Of a stretch of 64,000 bases of DNA, positions 8,190 through 18,267 are shown piece after piece. Source of the DNA: an uncultured Bacilli bacterium (GTDB lineage: Bacteria; Bacillota_I; Bacilli_A; RF39; UBA660); assembly GCA_910584165.1 (NCBI GenBank), contig CAJTZU010000002.1:77038-141037 (forward strand), written 5' to 3'. The notes beneath the pieces were generated by a model. That model saw only the letters and a list, made by a program, of their open reading frames with translations. It did not search any database and was not told where the DNA came from. Made by a program: the position numbers and the translations under genes. Position 1 is the first letter of the stretch. Each line of letters opens with the position of its first letter.

Positions 8190-8236
8190 AATTTCTCACC
8201 TCTATTAAAAGTGTGAGCTAATTTTTTTCTTTTATA

Positions 8237-9154
8237 CTAATTTTTTATTTTTTTTATTTCTACACCAGTATAATAATGTTTAATAATTTGATCATAGGTA
8301 TAACCTTCCTTTGCCATACCTTCCGCACCATATTGACTCATTCCAACACCATGACCATAACCTTTTGTTGTAATTGTTACTATGTTATCGGCTTCTTTTA
8401 TAGTAAAGTTAGTAGATTTTAATTTCAAAAGAGAGACTACTTCTTTTCCTGTATAAGTCTTACCATTGATTTGAATACTATTAATTCTTCCCGCTTTTGT
8501 TTTGGCAAGTACTTTAACAATAATTTCTTTTGAGGAAGGTAGTTTTAATAAACCTAAAAAGTCATCATGGGAATATTTTACTACTCTTTGAAAAGTTGGC
8601 GCTACACTATCCCATTTACTTTCAACACTTCTTAAATAAGGTACTTTTGATATAAATACATCCTCACTATTTTCAGTATATCCTGCACTAGTTGAAAAAA
8701 ATAAAGTCTCCGCAATCTTACCATCATATACAATATATTGATAAGCTGTATTTTTTACAGCATTCATTACTTTATTATAATATTCTTCATATTTATCTTT
8801 CCATTTTGTTTTTAGCGAATCACTATCTATATATACCTGGTTTAAAACAGTATCTACAACATCATATTCCTTCTTAGCATTTTTTGTTATTTGATACATA
8901 ACATAGCTTCTAGACACTACAGCTTGTGCTTTTAATGCTTCTTCTTCAAAACTAACAGGCATTTCTCCTGCTACTACACCTATAATATAATCCTCTAAAG
9001 GAACTATATCTATTTTTCCCGACTCAGAACGTTTTATTCTAACCATAGTATTAGAAGTAAAAAGGAACTCCTTTTCTTCTAATTCAAAAAAATAAAAGAT
9101 AATAACAGTCGGTATAACAACAAATAAAAAAGAAAAAAGTAGTACTTTCTTCAT
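8237..9154 (-). CDS. spoIID: Stage II sporulation protein D, lytic transglycosylase
   Basis: A 305-residue protein with an N-terminal membrane segment (about 4-24). The SpoIID/LytB domain follows: AVVSRSYVMYQI, the catalytic-loop region STSAGYTENSEDVF with its Glu, and the C-terminal GYGHGVGMSQYGAEGMA block. SpoIID degrades glycan strands during engulfment together with SpoIIM and SpoIIP. In B. subtilis it follows murAA; here the ywzB-like gene is directly upstream and murAA is absent. Ribosome site AAGGAGG precedes the ATG. Confidence 0.93.
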   Translation of the reverse strand: MKKVLLFSFLFVVIPTVIIFYFFELEEKEFLFTSNTMVRIKRSESGKIDIVPLEDYIIGVVAGEMPVSFEEEALKAQAVVSRSYVMYQITKNAKKEYDVVDTVLNQVYIDSDSLKTKWKDKYEEYYNKVMNAVKNTAYQYIVYDGKIAETLFFSTSAGYTENSEDVFISKVPYLRSVESKWDSVAPTFQRVVKYSHDDFLGLLKLPSSKEIIVKVLAKTKAGRINSIQINGKTYTGKEVVSLLKLKSTNFTIKEADNIVTITTKGYGHGVGMSQYGAEGMAKEGYTYDQIIKHYYTGVEIKKIKN

Positions 9155-9180
9155 GGATTTCCTCCTTTTGAAACATACTA

Positions 9181-9375
9181 CTATATTAATCTTGTTTGAA
9201 GTACAAAATCATAGAAAAAGTTTACTACTAAATAGTCAAGAGAAAAGCTGACAATTAAATAGAATATTCTTATTTGTAAAACTCTTCCTTGTCTAAATAA
9301 TTGTTCTATTTTTACAGCTTCTAAAGACCATATAACAATTGGTAGTGTAACAATATATAACGCTAATTTAAACAT
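9181..9375 (-). CDS. DUF1146 (YwzB-like) small membrane protein
   Basis: A 64-residue protein with two predicted membrane helices (FKLALYIVTLPIVIWSLEAV and a C-terminal hydrophobic stretch with LIVSFSLDYLVVNFFYDF). The WSLEAVKIEQLFR linker fits the DUF1146 family, found upstream of spoIID in Bacilli. The ATG at 9375 overlaps the end of rpiB by 8 nt, which suggests translational coupling. Function unknown. Confidence 0.75.
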   Translation of the reverse strand: MFKLALYIVTLPIVIWSLEAVKIEQLFRQGRVLQIRIFYLIVSFSLDYLVVNFFYDFVLQTRLI

Positions 9376-9805
9376 GATAATGGTCAATTAACCCAATTCT
9401 ACGATCATGTCTTTCTTCTTTTGGATGCTCTGTTTCTAAAAATACTTTTAAAATCTCTTTTAATTCACCCATTGGAAGTCTAGAACCTACTGCGATTACA
9501 TTAGCATCATTATCAATTCTAGTTACTTTTGCTTCCCATGTATCATTTACTTTCGCACATCTAATACCTGGCACTTTATTGCATGCAATACTCATTCCAA
9601 TTCCACTACCACAAATTAAAACACCAAAATCTACTTCTTTATTTACTACTGCTTCTCCTACTTTAAATGCATAATTAGGATAATCTACAGATTCTGAACT
9701 ATCTGTTCCATAATTAATTACAGTATATCCTAATTCTTCTAAATATTTTGTCAATTCTTGTTTGATTTCTACTCCTCTATGGTCTGTTGCAATTCCTATT
9801 TTCAT
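9368..9805 (-). CDS. rpiB: Ribose-5-phosphate isomerase B
   Basis: A 145-residue RpiB/LacAB-family sugar-phosphate isomerase of normal length. Motifs: IATDHRGVEIKQ at the N-terminus, the GSGIGMSIACNK anion-binding loop with catalytic Cys in LICGSGIG (about 66), and TRIDNDANVIAVGSR. It interconverts ribose-5-P and ribulose-5-P in the pentose phosphate pathway. Overlaps the downstream DUF1146 gene. Ribosome site AGAGGTG. Confidence 0.92.
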   Translation of the reverse strand: MKIGIATDHRGVEIKQELTKYLEELGYTVINYGTDSSESVDYPNYAFKVGEAVVNKEVDFGVLICGSGIGMSIACNKVPGIRCAKVNDTWEAKVTRIDNDANVIAVGSRLPMGELKEILKVFLETEHPKEERHDRRIGLIDHYHV

Positions 9806-9831
9806 ATTTCACCTCTTTATTTATTATAACA

Positions 9832-11514
9832 TCATTTTTTACGTCTCCATATAGATTGTAATAATTCTTTTCCAATAACAGTTTGAAATGTATGTGTCAA
9901 ATAAGTAGAACCAAAATAAATAATGGCACCTACAATCGCATAAATAATCGTTATTACAATAGACATTCCTCTACCATATCCTGTAATTGGAATAAAATAA
10001 CTTAATCCAGAAAGCACTAAAAACATCAAGAAACAACATAAAAGAATATAACCTAAATGTTTAAATGTTTTCTTATAAGAAATATGGATTGTTTTCTTAA
10101 TATCACATAAACTAATACAAATTGTAATAGAATAGCCTAACATCGTAGCTACTAAGTTACCATAGTAAATAGGAAGTCCTATTTTATGAAATAAAATCAT
10201 AAATGGTACATTTAGTGCAGTATTAAAGAAAAATCCTACTAAAAGCGCAATATACATTTTTTTATATCTATTAAGAGATTGCATAATAACATTTACATTC
10301 GTAAAAACGCTACAGAAAACCGCTACAAAGATACTAACTGTAAACACCTTTGGGCCATAAAAGGATTTTCCATAAAAAATAGTCCAAACAGGTTCTGCTA
10401 AAAAAGATAATCCAACAGCCATGGGAATAGTAATATATAAAATAATTTGTAAAGTTTTATTAATTTTTCTTTTTACTTCTTCTGTATTTTTTGCAACTAC
10501 ATCACTGGTTAAACTTGGTAATAAACTAATAATAATACCATTCGCAATAGCCATAACAATAACATTTAATTTAGTTCCTAAAGTAGTTACAATATTCATA
10601 ATAACCGAAGCGTCTGTTAACGTATAATTCGCTACATTCGTAAGTGTATTTACAACTGTAAACATATCTACTAATTGAAAAGAAGAACCTACTATTTCCA
10701 TAACAATTAAGGGAATGGTATAACGAATAATTTTCTTAAATAAATATTTATTCGTAATCTCTTTTTCTTCCTCATGTTTAGGAGTAGATACCTCTTCTAT
10801 TTGATTTTTTTTCTTTCGCAAATAGAAGAGTGCTGCTATCGCACTTATAGTTGCTCCAAATACAGAAACACCAACAGCAACTCCTAGAGAAGTATGAAAA
10901 ACTTCCATACATAAATAAGAGCCTACTAAAATAACAATTACTCTCGCAACTTGTTCTACTACTTGGGAAATAGAAGAAGCTTGAATATATTTCATTCCTT
11001 GTAAATATCCACGAATCATGCTAATTAACGTTACAAAGAAAATGGCAGAGGCAGAAATACGGATAACAAAAGCAATCTCACAAATTAAATATTGCCCATT
11101 TAAAACATTTCCGTAAGCAATCAGCTCTGCTCCTAAAGTACGGGCAATAGGAGTATAATCATAAAAATTGATAATATATTTCGCTAAAATAGGTGCAAAT
11201 AAAATTAACAAAAAGGTTGTAATAATAGAAGAAATAATCATGACCCTTCCAGCCAATTGATAAACTCTTCTTTTCGTATATTCATACCCTAAGGTATGAT
11301 ATTCACTAACCATTTTACTAATAGCTAATGGAAGTCCTATGGTAGATAAATTTAAAAATAATGCATAAATATTATATGAAGAACCATAAATAACACTACC
11401 ATTTGGGCCTATAATAGAATAAAAAGGAATAACATATAATACTCCCAATATTTTCGTTATAATAAGACAGAAAGTCGCTACAAAAGCACCACGTAAAAAA
11501 TTATCTTTCTTCAT
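9832..11514 (-). CDS. MOP-superfamily flippase, SpoVB/MurJ-like
   Basis: About 560 residues with some 14 hydrophobic helices and no long soluble domain, the size and profile of polysaccharide/lipid II exporters (SpoVB, MurJ/YtgP, Wzx). The N-terminus reads FLRGAFVATFCLIITKILGV and about residue 60 has GLPLAISKMVSEY, typical of the SpoVB/YtgP group. A soluble charged loop (about 232-258) separates the two halves. It probably flips an undecaprenyl-linked precursor; SpoVB works in cortex synthesis and MurJ in wall synthesis, and I cannot separate them here. Start ATG 11514 with AAAGGG upstream; ATG 11523 is also possible. Confidence 0.8.
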   Translation of the reverse strand: MKKDNFLRGAFVATFCLIITKILGVLYVIPFYSIIGPNGSVIYGSSYNIYALFLNLSTIGLPLAISKMVSEYHTLGYEYTKRRVYQLAGRVMIISSIITTFLLILFAPILAKYIINFYDYTPIARTLGAELIAYGNVLNGQYLICEIAFVIRISASAIFFVTLISMIRGYLQGMKYIQASSISQVVEQVARVIVILVGSYLCMEVFHTSLGVAVGVSVFGATISAIAALFYLRKKKNQIEEVSTPKHEEEKEITNKYLFKKIIRYTIPLIVMEIVGSSFQLVDMFTVVNTLTNVANYTLTDASVIMNIVTTLGTKLNVIVMAIANGIIISLLPSLTSDVVAKNTEEVKRKINKTLQIILYITIPMAVGLSFLAEPVWTIFYGKSFYGPKVFTVSIFVAVFCSVFTNVNVIMQSLNRYKKMYIALLVGFFFNTALNVPFMILFHKIGLPIYYGNLVATMLGYSITICISLCDIKKTIHISYKKTFKHLGYILLCCFLMFLVLSGLSYFIPITGYGRGMSIVITIIYAIVGAIIYFGSTYLTHTFQTVIGKELLQSIWRRKK

Positions 11515-11621
11515 GCTTTTCATCCCTTTCTATCGTATCAATTATACTATTAATAGAAAAATAAAACAAGTTTCTTCCCTTTCTTATCATTTTCATGTAT
11601 ACTAATGTGGGGTGTTGGTAT

Positions 11622-12452
11622 ATGTATCAATTTGTAGAAGATTTAAAAGAATCTCAATATAAAAAATTTGTTCAAGAAAAAAAATTAAATCAGAAAAGAA
11701 ATACAAACAAAGATTGTTTTTATATTGGTTTTGCCAAAGATAAAAAACTAATTGCATGTGCAAGAATATTCATTTTAATAGAAAATCAAAAAAGAATTCT
11801 TTACATACCACTTGGAATTCAAACCATTATAGAAGATAGCGATTTTTATCTTTTTGTGAAAAAATATTTAATCATTACGGCTAAGAAATATCATGCACAA
11901 ATTATTAAAGTGTATTCCCAAGAAAACGAAAATTTATTAGAAATTGGATTTAAATTGACTAAAAAAAGTGGAGATTCTTATTTACCATTAAAAAAAGAAA
12001 AAGCTTACAGTCTACCTACTTACTTAAAAATTGTAGAAATGAATTCTGAGCGGAAAAGAAGAAAGCTAAAAGAAATTAAAAGAAATAATAATGATTTATT
12101 TTTGTTTAACAATGTTACATTCTTTACTTTACAATTAGACTTATATGCTTACTTAGATACCTTAAAAGATCTAGTAGAAAAAAAATTAATTGAAAAAATT
12201 ATGGAAGAAAATGGCGATAGCATTATTTTAGAAAGTGCGAGTATAGAATTTTTTAATGAAGAAGAAGCTCAACTAATTGAATTAGAGGAATATTCTACTT
12301 TATTACAGGAAAAAAGGAAAAATCTATTTTTTCAAAAACTAAAAGAAGAACTACTAAATAAAGGAATTCACAAATTATTTTTTCAAAATTCTAAAAACAA
12401 CGCATTTCCTTTAACACAAGATATCATATTAGAATATTTTTTAACATTATAA
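11622..12452 (+). CDS. Hypothetical protein, possibly FemAB/GNAT-fold aminoacyltransferase-like
   Basis: A 276-residue soluble, Lys-rich protein. It is the only rightward gene between cotJC and the pyrophosphatase. The stretch CFYIGFAKDKKLIACARIFI, followed by ILYIPLGIQ, resembles the start of the GNAT-like fold in FemX/FemAB wall-bridge enzymes. A helical charged arm follows (ERKRRKLKEIKRNNND). The second half no longer looks like FemAB. GGGGTG lies 8 nt before ATG 11622, which decides the start over an earlier ATG at 11595. Assignment is weak. Confidence 0.5.
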   Translation: MYQFVEDLKESQYKKFVQEKKLNQKRNTNKDCFYIGFAKDKKLIACARIFILIENQKRILYIPLGIQTIIEDSDFYLFVKKYLIITAKKYHAQIIKVYSQENENLLEIGFKLTKKSGDSYLPLKKEKAYSLPTYLKIVEMNSERKRRKLKEIKRNNNDLFLFNNVTFFTLQLDLYAYLDTLKDLVEKKLIEKIMEENGDSIILESASIEFFNEEEAQLIELEEYSTLLQEKRKNLFFQKLKEELLNKGIHKLFFQNSKNNAFPLTQDIILEYFLTL

Positions 12453-12478
12453 AAAGAGGATTTATTCATCCTCTTTTT
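12451..12478. terminator. Bidirectional terminator between the 11622 gene and ftsH
   Basis: An 11-bp perfect stem (AAAAAGAGGAT / ATCCTCTTTTT) with a 6-nt loop and T runs on both strands between convergent genes. Confidence 0.88.
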
Positions 12479-14459
12479 CTTTTAGTTCATCAAGCAATTC
12501 TTCTCTTTCCATTTTTGCATAGCCTTTAATTTTCTTTTCTTTTGCTAATTCTCTTAAATCCTCTAAAGATAAATCGTCTATAGAAGCTTCTTTAAAATCA
12601 CTTTTATCAACTTCATTATCTAAATCTGGCATGCATCCATGCTCCACTAAATACTCAATTTGCTCTTTTGTAATTGTCTCATACTCCAATAAAGTATTAG
12701 CAATTAAATCTAGTAAATCTTTATTATCAGAAATAATTTGTTTCGTTTTTTCATAACATTCATTAATAATTTTACGTTGCTCTTGGTCAATTTCAAAAGC
12801 AACTTGACTTGAGAAATTTCTACTCTTATTATAATCTCTTCCCAAGAATACACTAGATTCTTGATGTTCAAATTGAACAGGTCCTAAATCACTCATACCA
12901 TATTCTGTAACCATCGCACGGGCGATTTTCGTAGCCTTTTCAAAGTCATTATGAGCACCTGTTGTTACTTCATTAAAGATTAATTCTTCTGCTACACGTC
13001 CACCAAGTAAACCACTAATTGTTTCTAATAATTCATTCTTTGTAGATAAGAAAGTTTCCTCTCTTGGTAACATTAAATTATATCCACCAGCTGTTCCTCT
13101 TGGAATAATCGTTATTTTCTGTACTTCATTAGCACCCTCTAACTTAATTCCAACAACAGCATGACCTGCTTCATGATAAGCAACCACTCTTTTTTCTTTT
13201 TCTGTATACTTTTTAGTAATTTTAGCTGGCCCCATTAACACACGGTCATGTGCTTCATCAATTTCAGCCATTGTAATTGCTTCCTTATTTCTTCTTACAG
13301 TAAGTAATGCTGCTTCATTTAATAAGTTTTCTAAATCTGCTCCACTAAAACCTACAGTACGTTTTGCTATATTTTCCAATTTAATACCTTTTGCAAAAGT
13401 TTTTCCCTTAGCATGAACAGCTAATATTTCTTCTCTTCCTTTTACATCTGGTAAATTAACAGTAACTTGTCTATCAAAACGTCCTGGACGTAATAATGCT
13501 GGGTCTAATACATCAGGTCTATTTGTTGCTGCTATAACAATGATTCCTTCGTTTTCTCCAAAACCATCCATCTCAGTAAGTAATTGATTTAATGTTTGTT
13601 CACGCTCATCGTGTCCTCCCCCTAAACCAGCACCTCTTTGACGTCCAACGGCATCGATTTCATCAATAAAGATTAAACATGGTGCATTGTGTTTTGCTTG
13701 TTTAAACATATCTCTTACACGGGAAGCACCTACACCAACAAATAATTCTACGAAATCAGAACCACTAATATAGTAGAATGGTACATTAGCTTCTCCGGCT
13801 ACAGCTCTTGCTAATAATGTCTTACCAGTTCCTGGAGGACCTACAAGCAATACACCTTTTGGAATTCTAGCCCCCATCTTTTGAAACTTCTTTGGTGACT
13901 TTAAGAATTCAATTAACTCTGCTACTTCTTCTTTTTCTTCTGTTAGTCCAGCAACATCGTTAAAAGTAACTTTCTTTCTATCATCATTCAAACGGGCTCT
14001 ACTTTTTCCAAAATCCATAGATTTATTAGCGCTTCCCATTTGTTTAGAAAGGAAATAAATTCCAACACCTACCAATAATACAATTGGCAAAACATTTACT
14101 AATAATGCAAGTAATAAACTAGATTCTGGATCTTTAGTAGTTGCTACGTTAAATCCATATTCATCTCTACCAGCATATAATTCTTTAATAGTAGAATCTG
14201 TTAAAGGTGCTTTTACATAATAAGACTCGTTCTTATTATATCCCTCTAACTGCCCAGTTAATTCATAAACACTAGCACTGCTAGAAGGTGTAATAGTAAC
14301 ATCCTTTACTTTACCTTCTTCCATTACTTGAATAAATTCACTGTAGGATAATGTATTTACTTTCGTATTTAATACATTAATAAAATACATAACCCCTATA
14401 ATTACAATGAATAAAAATAAATATGATAATGCACTTCTTTTAACTGCTTTTTTATTCAT
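12462..14459 (-). CDS. ftsH: ATP-dependent zinc metalloprotease FtsH
   Basis: A 665-residue protein, normal for FtsH. Two N-terminal membrane helices (about 11-28 and 113-137) flank an external domain. The AAA+ module has Walker [14 protein letters not shown] (about 208), Walker [17 protein letters not shown], and the second region of homology [20 protein letters not shown]. The M41 protease domain carries the zinc motif HEAGH (about 430). It degrades misfolded or regulatory membrane and soluble proteins. It directly follows tilS, as in B. subtilis, but the usual hpt between them is absent. Acidic Glu/Asp-rich C-terminal tail. Confidence 0.97.
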   Translation of the reverse strand: MNKKAVKRSALSYLFLFIVIIGVMYFINVLNTKVNTLSYSEFIQVMEEGKVKDVTITPSSSASVYELTGQLEGYNKNESYYVKAPLTDSTIKELYAGRDEYGFNVATTKDPESSLLLALLVNVLPIVLLVGVGIYFLSKQMGSANKSMDFGKSRARLNDDRKKVTFNDVAGLTEEKEEVAELIEFLKSPKKFQKMGARIPKGVLLVGPPGTGKTLLARAVAGEANVPFYYISGSDFVELFVGVGASRVRDMFKQAKHNAPCLIFIDEIDAVGRQRGAGLGGGHDEREQTLNQLLTEMDGFGENEGIIVIAATNRPDVLDPALLRPGRFDRQVTVNLPDVKGREEILAVHAKGKTFAKGIKLENIAKRTVGFSGADLENLLNEAALLTVRRNKEAITMAEIDEAHDRVLMGPAKITKKYTEKEKRVVAYHEAGHAVVGIKLEGANEVQKITIIPRGTAGGYNLMLPREETFLSTKNELLETISGLLGGRVAEELIFNEVTTGAHNDFEKATKIARAMVTEYGMSDLGPVQFEHQESSVFLGRDYNKSRNFSSQVAFEIDQEQRKIINECYEKTKQIISDNKDLLDLIANTLLEYETITKEQIEYLVEHGCMPDLDNEVDKSDFKEASIDDLSLEDLRELAKEKKIKGYAKMEREELLDELKEKEDE

Positions 14460-14474
14460 AAAAAACTCCCTTCT

Positions 14475-15794
14475 TTAATAGTACTTTAGTATTATATCAT
14501 AAATTCCAGTTTTTTTCCTATCAAATTGCGATTTTTTTAGGCCTGGAAGCCAAATTATTTGTCCGCTATTATCGACAACCACAGGCCAAGTATTACGCTC
14601 TAATAATGGAATTTTTTCATTTGTAAAAATATCCCCTATTTTTTTATGCCCTTGCATATTTTTAATAGTCATTTTATCACCAGAACAATAATTTCTAACA
14701 AATAGCGGTAAAGATAACATCGAACTATCCAAATAAGTTACAAAATTACTAGTATCATCACTTTCTTTTACCATTTCTAAACGATGAGTATTTGGTAGTT
14801 CTACTACTTTTTCAATAGGATATTGATAAGAATTATTTTCCTCCTGATTTTCAAATAGAATTTCATTATAACCTTTAATCACTTTATAATTATCAGGAAA
14901 ATCAAGAGAAGTATTTACTACTCCATCCTTTATAAAATTCCATAAAATATATAGATGATTCTTGGTAATTTTCATAATGTTCTCTTGATAAATTTGAAAT
15001 AAATATCTTTTTAATATTTCTTTTTGAAGAAATTCTTCTTCCTTCAATAAAGCAATCCAATTTAATTTTCCATCTATGACAATTTGATTATATTTTTTTT
15101 CTACTACTTTTTCAATATAATTCAATACTTCTTGTAATTCTTCGCTACATTCTAAAAATTTTAAATGAACCTTTTTATTTTCTGCTTTTAAAAAAGGCAA
15201 TAAATTTTTTCTATAACGATTTCTTGTATAATGATTATCTTGGTTACTACTATCTTCTACAAAAGGTATATGATTATCTTTTACATATTGATAAATATCT
15301 TCTTTTGTGGCATACAAAAGAGGCCTTACAATAGTATAAAAACTTCTTTTACTACTTTTAGATATTCCACTAATTCCTTTTAAAGAAGATCCTCTTACTA
15401 TTCTCATCATCATTGTTTCAATTAAATCATCACCATGATGTGCTGTAAATAAATAAGAAGATTGATATTTTTCTAAAATATGCTCAAAAAACTGGTATCT
15501 TTTTTCACGAGCAATACTTTCTGTAAATTTATCTTCATAAATTAGCTTAGTAGTTTCAAATAAAAGATGATTTTCTTCACAATATTTTTTTACAAAAATT
15601 TGCTCTGAATCACTCTCTTTTCTAAGATTGTGGTGAATATGAACGCAGACAATTTGACAAGAGGAATTTTGACAATAATTCTTTAACATCTGTAATAAGG
15701 CCATAGAGTCTGCACCACCAGAAACTCCAATTACCAAATAAGAATTATTTTCTAAATCAATATTCTCTTTAAAAAATGAATAAACTTCATTCAT
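14475..15794 (-). CDS. tilS: tRNA(Ile)-lysidine synthase
   Basis: A 439-residue TilS. The PP-loop ATP pyrophosphatase motif SGGADSMALL is at about residues 25-34. HHGDDLIETMMMRIVRGS and the RNRYRKNLLPFL segment follow, as do the central TilS domain and a C-terminal domain ending in the FDRKKTGIYDI region. The enzyme changes C34 of the tRNA-Ile (CAU) anticodon to lysidine so that AUA is read as Ile. It is adjacent to ftsH, as in B. subtilis. Confidence 0.93.
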   Translation of the reverse strand: MNEVYSFFKENIDLENNSYLVIGVSGGADSMALLQMLKNYCQNSSCQIVCVHIHHNLRKESDSEQIFVKKYCEENHLLFETTKLIYEDKFTESIAREKRYQFFEHILEKYQSSYLFTAHHGDDLIETMMMRIVRGSSLKGISGISKSSKRSFYTIVRPLLYATKEDIYQYVKDNHIPFVEDSSNQDNHYTRNRYRKNLLPFLKAENKKVHLKFLECSEELQEVLNYIEKVVEKKYNQIVIDGKLNWIALLKEEEFLQKEILKRYLFQIYQENIMKITKNHLYILWNFIKDGVVNTSLDFPDNYKVIKGYNEILFENQEENNSYQYPIEKVVELPNTHRLEMVKESDDTSNFVTYLDSSMLSLPLFVRNYCSGDKMTIKNMQGHKKIGDIFTNEKIPLLERNTWPVVVDNSGQIIWLPGLKKSQFDRKKTGIYDIILKYY

Positions 15795-15841
15795 ATAACC
15801 ACCAATGCTATTGTAATATAAAAAAGCTTTTTATACAAGAA

Positions 15842-15868
15842 AAAGTAAGATACAAAATCTTACTTTTA
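15842..15868 (-). terminator. Terminator after the Ig-like protein gene
   Basis: Minus strand stem AAAAGTAAGAT / ATCTTACTTTT with a 5-nt loop, followed by TC and a T-rich stretch. Confidence 0.75.
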
Positions 15869-17224
15869 TCTTGTTGCTGTATATTTTTTTCCTTTCATGA
15901 AAACAATAGAGTCTTTTAATAATGCATAATTACCCATTGTAATGGAAATTTCATTTTCCCTACCATTATTTTGTGCAGTAAATGGTTCCATAATAGCTGT
16001 AACTTGATTTGTAATGTCTACACCGTTTTGGTAAATTTTAATAGTGTATCCCATTAATTCACCAGTCTCTGTACGGAATTCTTTTACTTGGAATGTATAG
16101 TTATCTGTTACTGTTAAGAAGTAGGATGCAACTTTATTATTAGAAGTAGTAGCACGAATTTCAGTCACACCTTCTCCACGAATTGTAATAGTTCCTTTTG
16201 CATCTACAATTGCTACATTCGGATTAGTACTACTCCATCTAACACTTGTATCTGTGGCATTCTCTGGGCTAATAGTAGCCACTAAAGTAATAGAGCCATA
16301 CGCAGTTGTTACAGTATCGGAATCTCTATCTAATTCGATTTTTGTTACTTCTACTTTTTGATCTGTTACGATTAAACGGATATCAGAAGATTTTTCTCCA
16401 TCAACTGTTGTAGCACGAATAGTTGATGAACCTGGCTTAAGAGCCGTTATTACACCATCTTTTACAGTGGCAACATTTTCATTCGTACTTAACCAAGTTA
16501 CCTTTTTATTGGAAGCACGACTCGGTTTTACAATTGCTTCTACTTTGGTAGTACTTCCCTTTACCAAACTTAATCTAGTAGCACTTAATGTTAATCCAGT
16601 TACAGGAATTGTTCCACCCTCTGTCAAATCTTTTAAATGAGGGTCTTTAGGATCTAATACTTCCACCGTAAATCTTTTACTATCGCTATTTAAAGCTTTA
16701 TCTACTACTGAAACTCTAACTTGATAACTTCCTATTTCAGTGGTATCAATAAAGCTTGGTTCAAATTGAACTTTTCCTCTAATTCCAGAAGTACTGTCCT
16801 TTACCTTATATTTATTATCAAAAGTAAAAGGAGTTCCCTGTGCTACATAAAAGATATCATCTACTTCGATTTCTGGATTATCTTTATCTATATTTTCAAC
16901 ACGATATGGTACTACTTTCGATTTTCTACCATTATTTGTTTTCAACATAATTTGTAATTCTTGATTATCGGAAGCTGTAAATTGATTACTAGACTGCCAA
17001 TTTTTTCCACCATCAAAAGAATAACTATCAATTTTAATATCTTTATTTTGATAATCTACAGACACCACAACATCTTCTGATGTCCAATATTCATTATCCA
17101 ATGTAATGGAAATTAAGTCTGTTTTCAAGACAATATATGCTTCTTGGTAGTAAATATAAAATATAAAACCACCTACTAAAGTCATCAAGAAAAATATAAC
17201 AGAATAAAATATATTTTTTCGCAT
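15866..17224 (-). CDS. Membrane-anchored surface protein with two bacterial Ig-like (Big_2) domains
   Basis: About 452 residues. An N-terminal signal anchor (IFYSVIFFLMTLVGGFIFYIYY) precedes an unassigned beta-rich region (about 30-190). Two tandem Big_2 domains follow (about 205-290 and 295-375). Their repeated signatures are KVTWLSTNENVATVKDGVITALKPG and the matching VRWSSTNPNVAIVDAKGTITIRGEG region, each ending in an IRATT-type strand. A C-terminal 80-residue tail has no sorting signal or second membrane segment. It is probably extracytoplasmic and held by the N-terminal helix. ATG 17224 is preferred because GGGTG lies 6 nt upstream. Partner unknown. Confidence 0.8.
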   Translation of the reverse strand: MRKNIFYSVIFFLMTLVGGFIFYIYYQEAYIVLKTDLISITLDNEYWTSEDVVVSVDYQNKDIKIDSYSFDGGKNWQSSNQFTASDNQELQIMLKTNNGRKSKVVPYRVENIDKDNPEIEVDDIFYVAQGTPFTFDNKYKVKDSTSGIRGKVQFEPSFIDTTEIGSYQVRVSVVDKALNSDSKRFTVEVLDPKDPHLKDLTEGGTIPVTGLTLSATRLSLVKGSTTKVEAIVKPSRASNKKVTWLSTNENVATVKDGVITALKPGSSTIRATTVDGEKSSDIRLIVTDQKVEVTKIELDRDSDTVTTAYGSITLVATISPENATDTSVRWSSTNPNVAIVDAKGTITIRGEGVTEIRATTSNNKVASYFLTVTDNYTFQVKEFRTETGELMGYTIKIYQNGVDITNQVTAIMEPFTAQNNGRENEISITMGNYALLKDSIVFMKGKKYTATR

Positions 17225-17291
17225 AGCCATCACCCATTTTTACTATGTACATAATATCATAGAAGTATGCGAAAGTCAACGAAGCACCTAC

Positions 17292-17942
17292 TTACCAATT
17301 GATTTTTTCAATATGATTTTGCTCTAAAAAATAATTGATTTTACTAAACGGTTTACTTCCAAAAAAGCCTCTATTTGCTGATAGAGGAGAAGGATGAACA
17401 GACTCTATAATAGGATGCCTTTTATTTGTAATTAATTCCTTTTTACTACGTGCAAAACTTCCCCATAATACAAAAATTACTGGTTTTTCTCTTTCATTTA
17501 ATAAGGTAATAATAGCATCTGTAAAATTTTCCCATCCTCTATTTTTATGAGATAAAGGCTTATCCTTTTCTACTGTCATAATAGAATTTAATAATAAAAC
17601 ACCTTGTTTAGCCCAATCTGTTAAGTCACTTTCTTCTCTTACAATACCTAAATCACTTTCTAATTCTTTAAATATATTTTGTAAAGAAGGCGGCCTTCTA
17701 ACATTATTATGAACAGAAAATGAAAGTCCATTTGCTTCTCCTAAACCATGATAAGGATCTTGCCCTAAAATAACGACTTTTACTTCATCATAATCTGTAA
17801 ATCTTAAGGCATCAAAAATGTTTTTATAAGGAGGAAAAATAGTTTTCATTTGATACTCCTTTTTTACAAATATCCCTAAATTTTTAAAATATTCTTTTTT
17901 CATTTCGGACGCTAATACTTCATCCCATTTTTTATTAATCAT
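17292..17942 (-). CDS. ung: Uracil-DNA glycosylase
   Basis: A 216-residue family-1 UDG of normal size. The catalytic water-activating motif is VILGQDPYHGLGEANGLSF (Asp about residue 60). The minor-groove intercalation loop is HPSPLSANRGFFG. It excises uracil from DNA in base-excision repair. The start ATG overlaps the last codons of the upstream lipoprotein gene. Confidence 0.96.
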   Translation of the reverse strand: MINKKWDEVLASEMKKEYFKNLGIFVKKEYQMKTIFPPYKNIFDALRFTDYDEVKVVILGQDPYHGLGEANGLSFSVHNNVRRPPSLQNIFKELESDLGIVREESDLTDWAKQGVLLLNSIMTVEKDKPLSHKNRGWENFTDAIITLLNEREKPVIFVLWGSFARSKKELITNKRHPIIESVHPSPLSANRGFFGSKPFSKINYFLEQNHIEKINW

Positions 17943-18267
17943 CGTTCTCTCCTATACATTCTAATTTATCTTTTCTTCCATTACAAATATAGTTTTTATA
18001 CTCTATATCATCTGCATAAACCATATTATCCGCCCCAATACAAATAGAGCCAATCGCACTACTTTCTATATCAGAAGCAGGGATACAATTATTTTCATAC
18101 CCCATAGTCCACCTTATTTCTGCCTCCTCTAGCATTTTAGAAACTTGTAATTTAATTGTAGCTTTTTTACTTTCTTTTATCGTATCTGTCGTCTCTTTTA
18201 AAGGTTCTTTTTTCTCACTGCATCCTAATATTAAAAGACAATAGCAAAGAATTAATACTTTTTTCAT
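17935..18267 (-). CDS. Small putative lipoprotein
   Basis: A 110-residue protein with a lipoprotein signal: KKVLILCYCLLILGC, lipobox Cys at residue 16. The mature part has four more Cys (NNCIPAS, SICIGA, YICNGR, LECIGE) that could form two disulfides. The TIKLQVSKMLEEAEIRW segment may be a helix. It is sandwiched between rsmA (stop TGA overlapping its ATG as ATGA) and ung (overlap), so it is co-transcribed with DNA/RNA maintenance genes although its product is exported. No known family. Confidence 0.7.
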   Translation of the reverse strand: MKKVLILCYCLLILGCSEKKEPLKETTDTIKESKKATIKLQVSKMLEEAEIRWTMGYENNCIPASDIESSAIGSICIGADNMVYADDIEYKNYICNGRKDKLECIGENDD

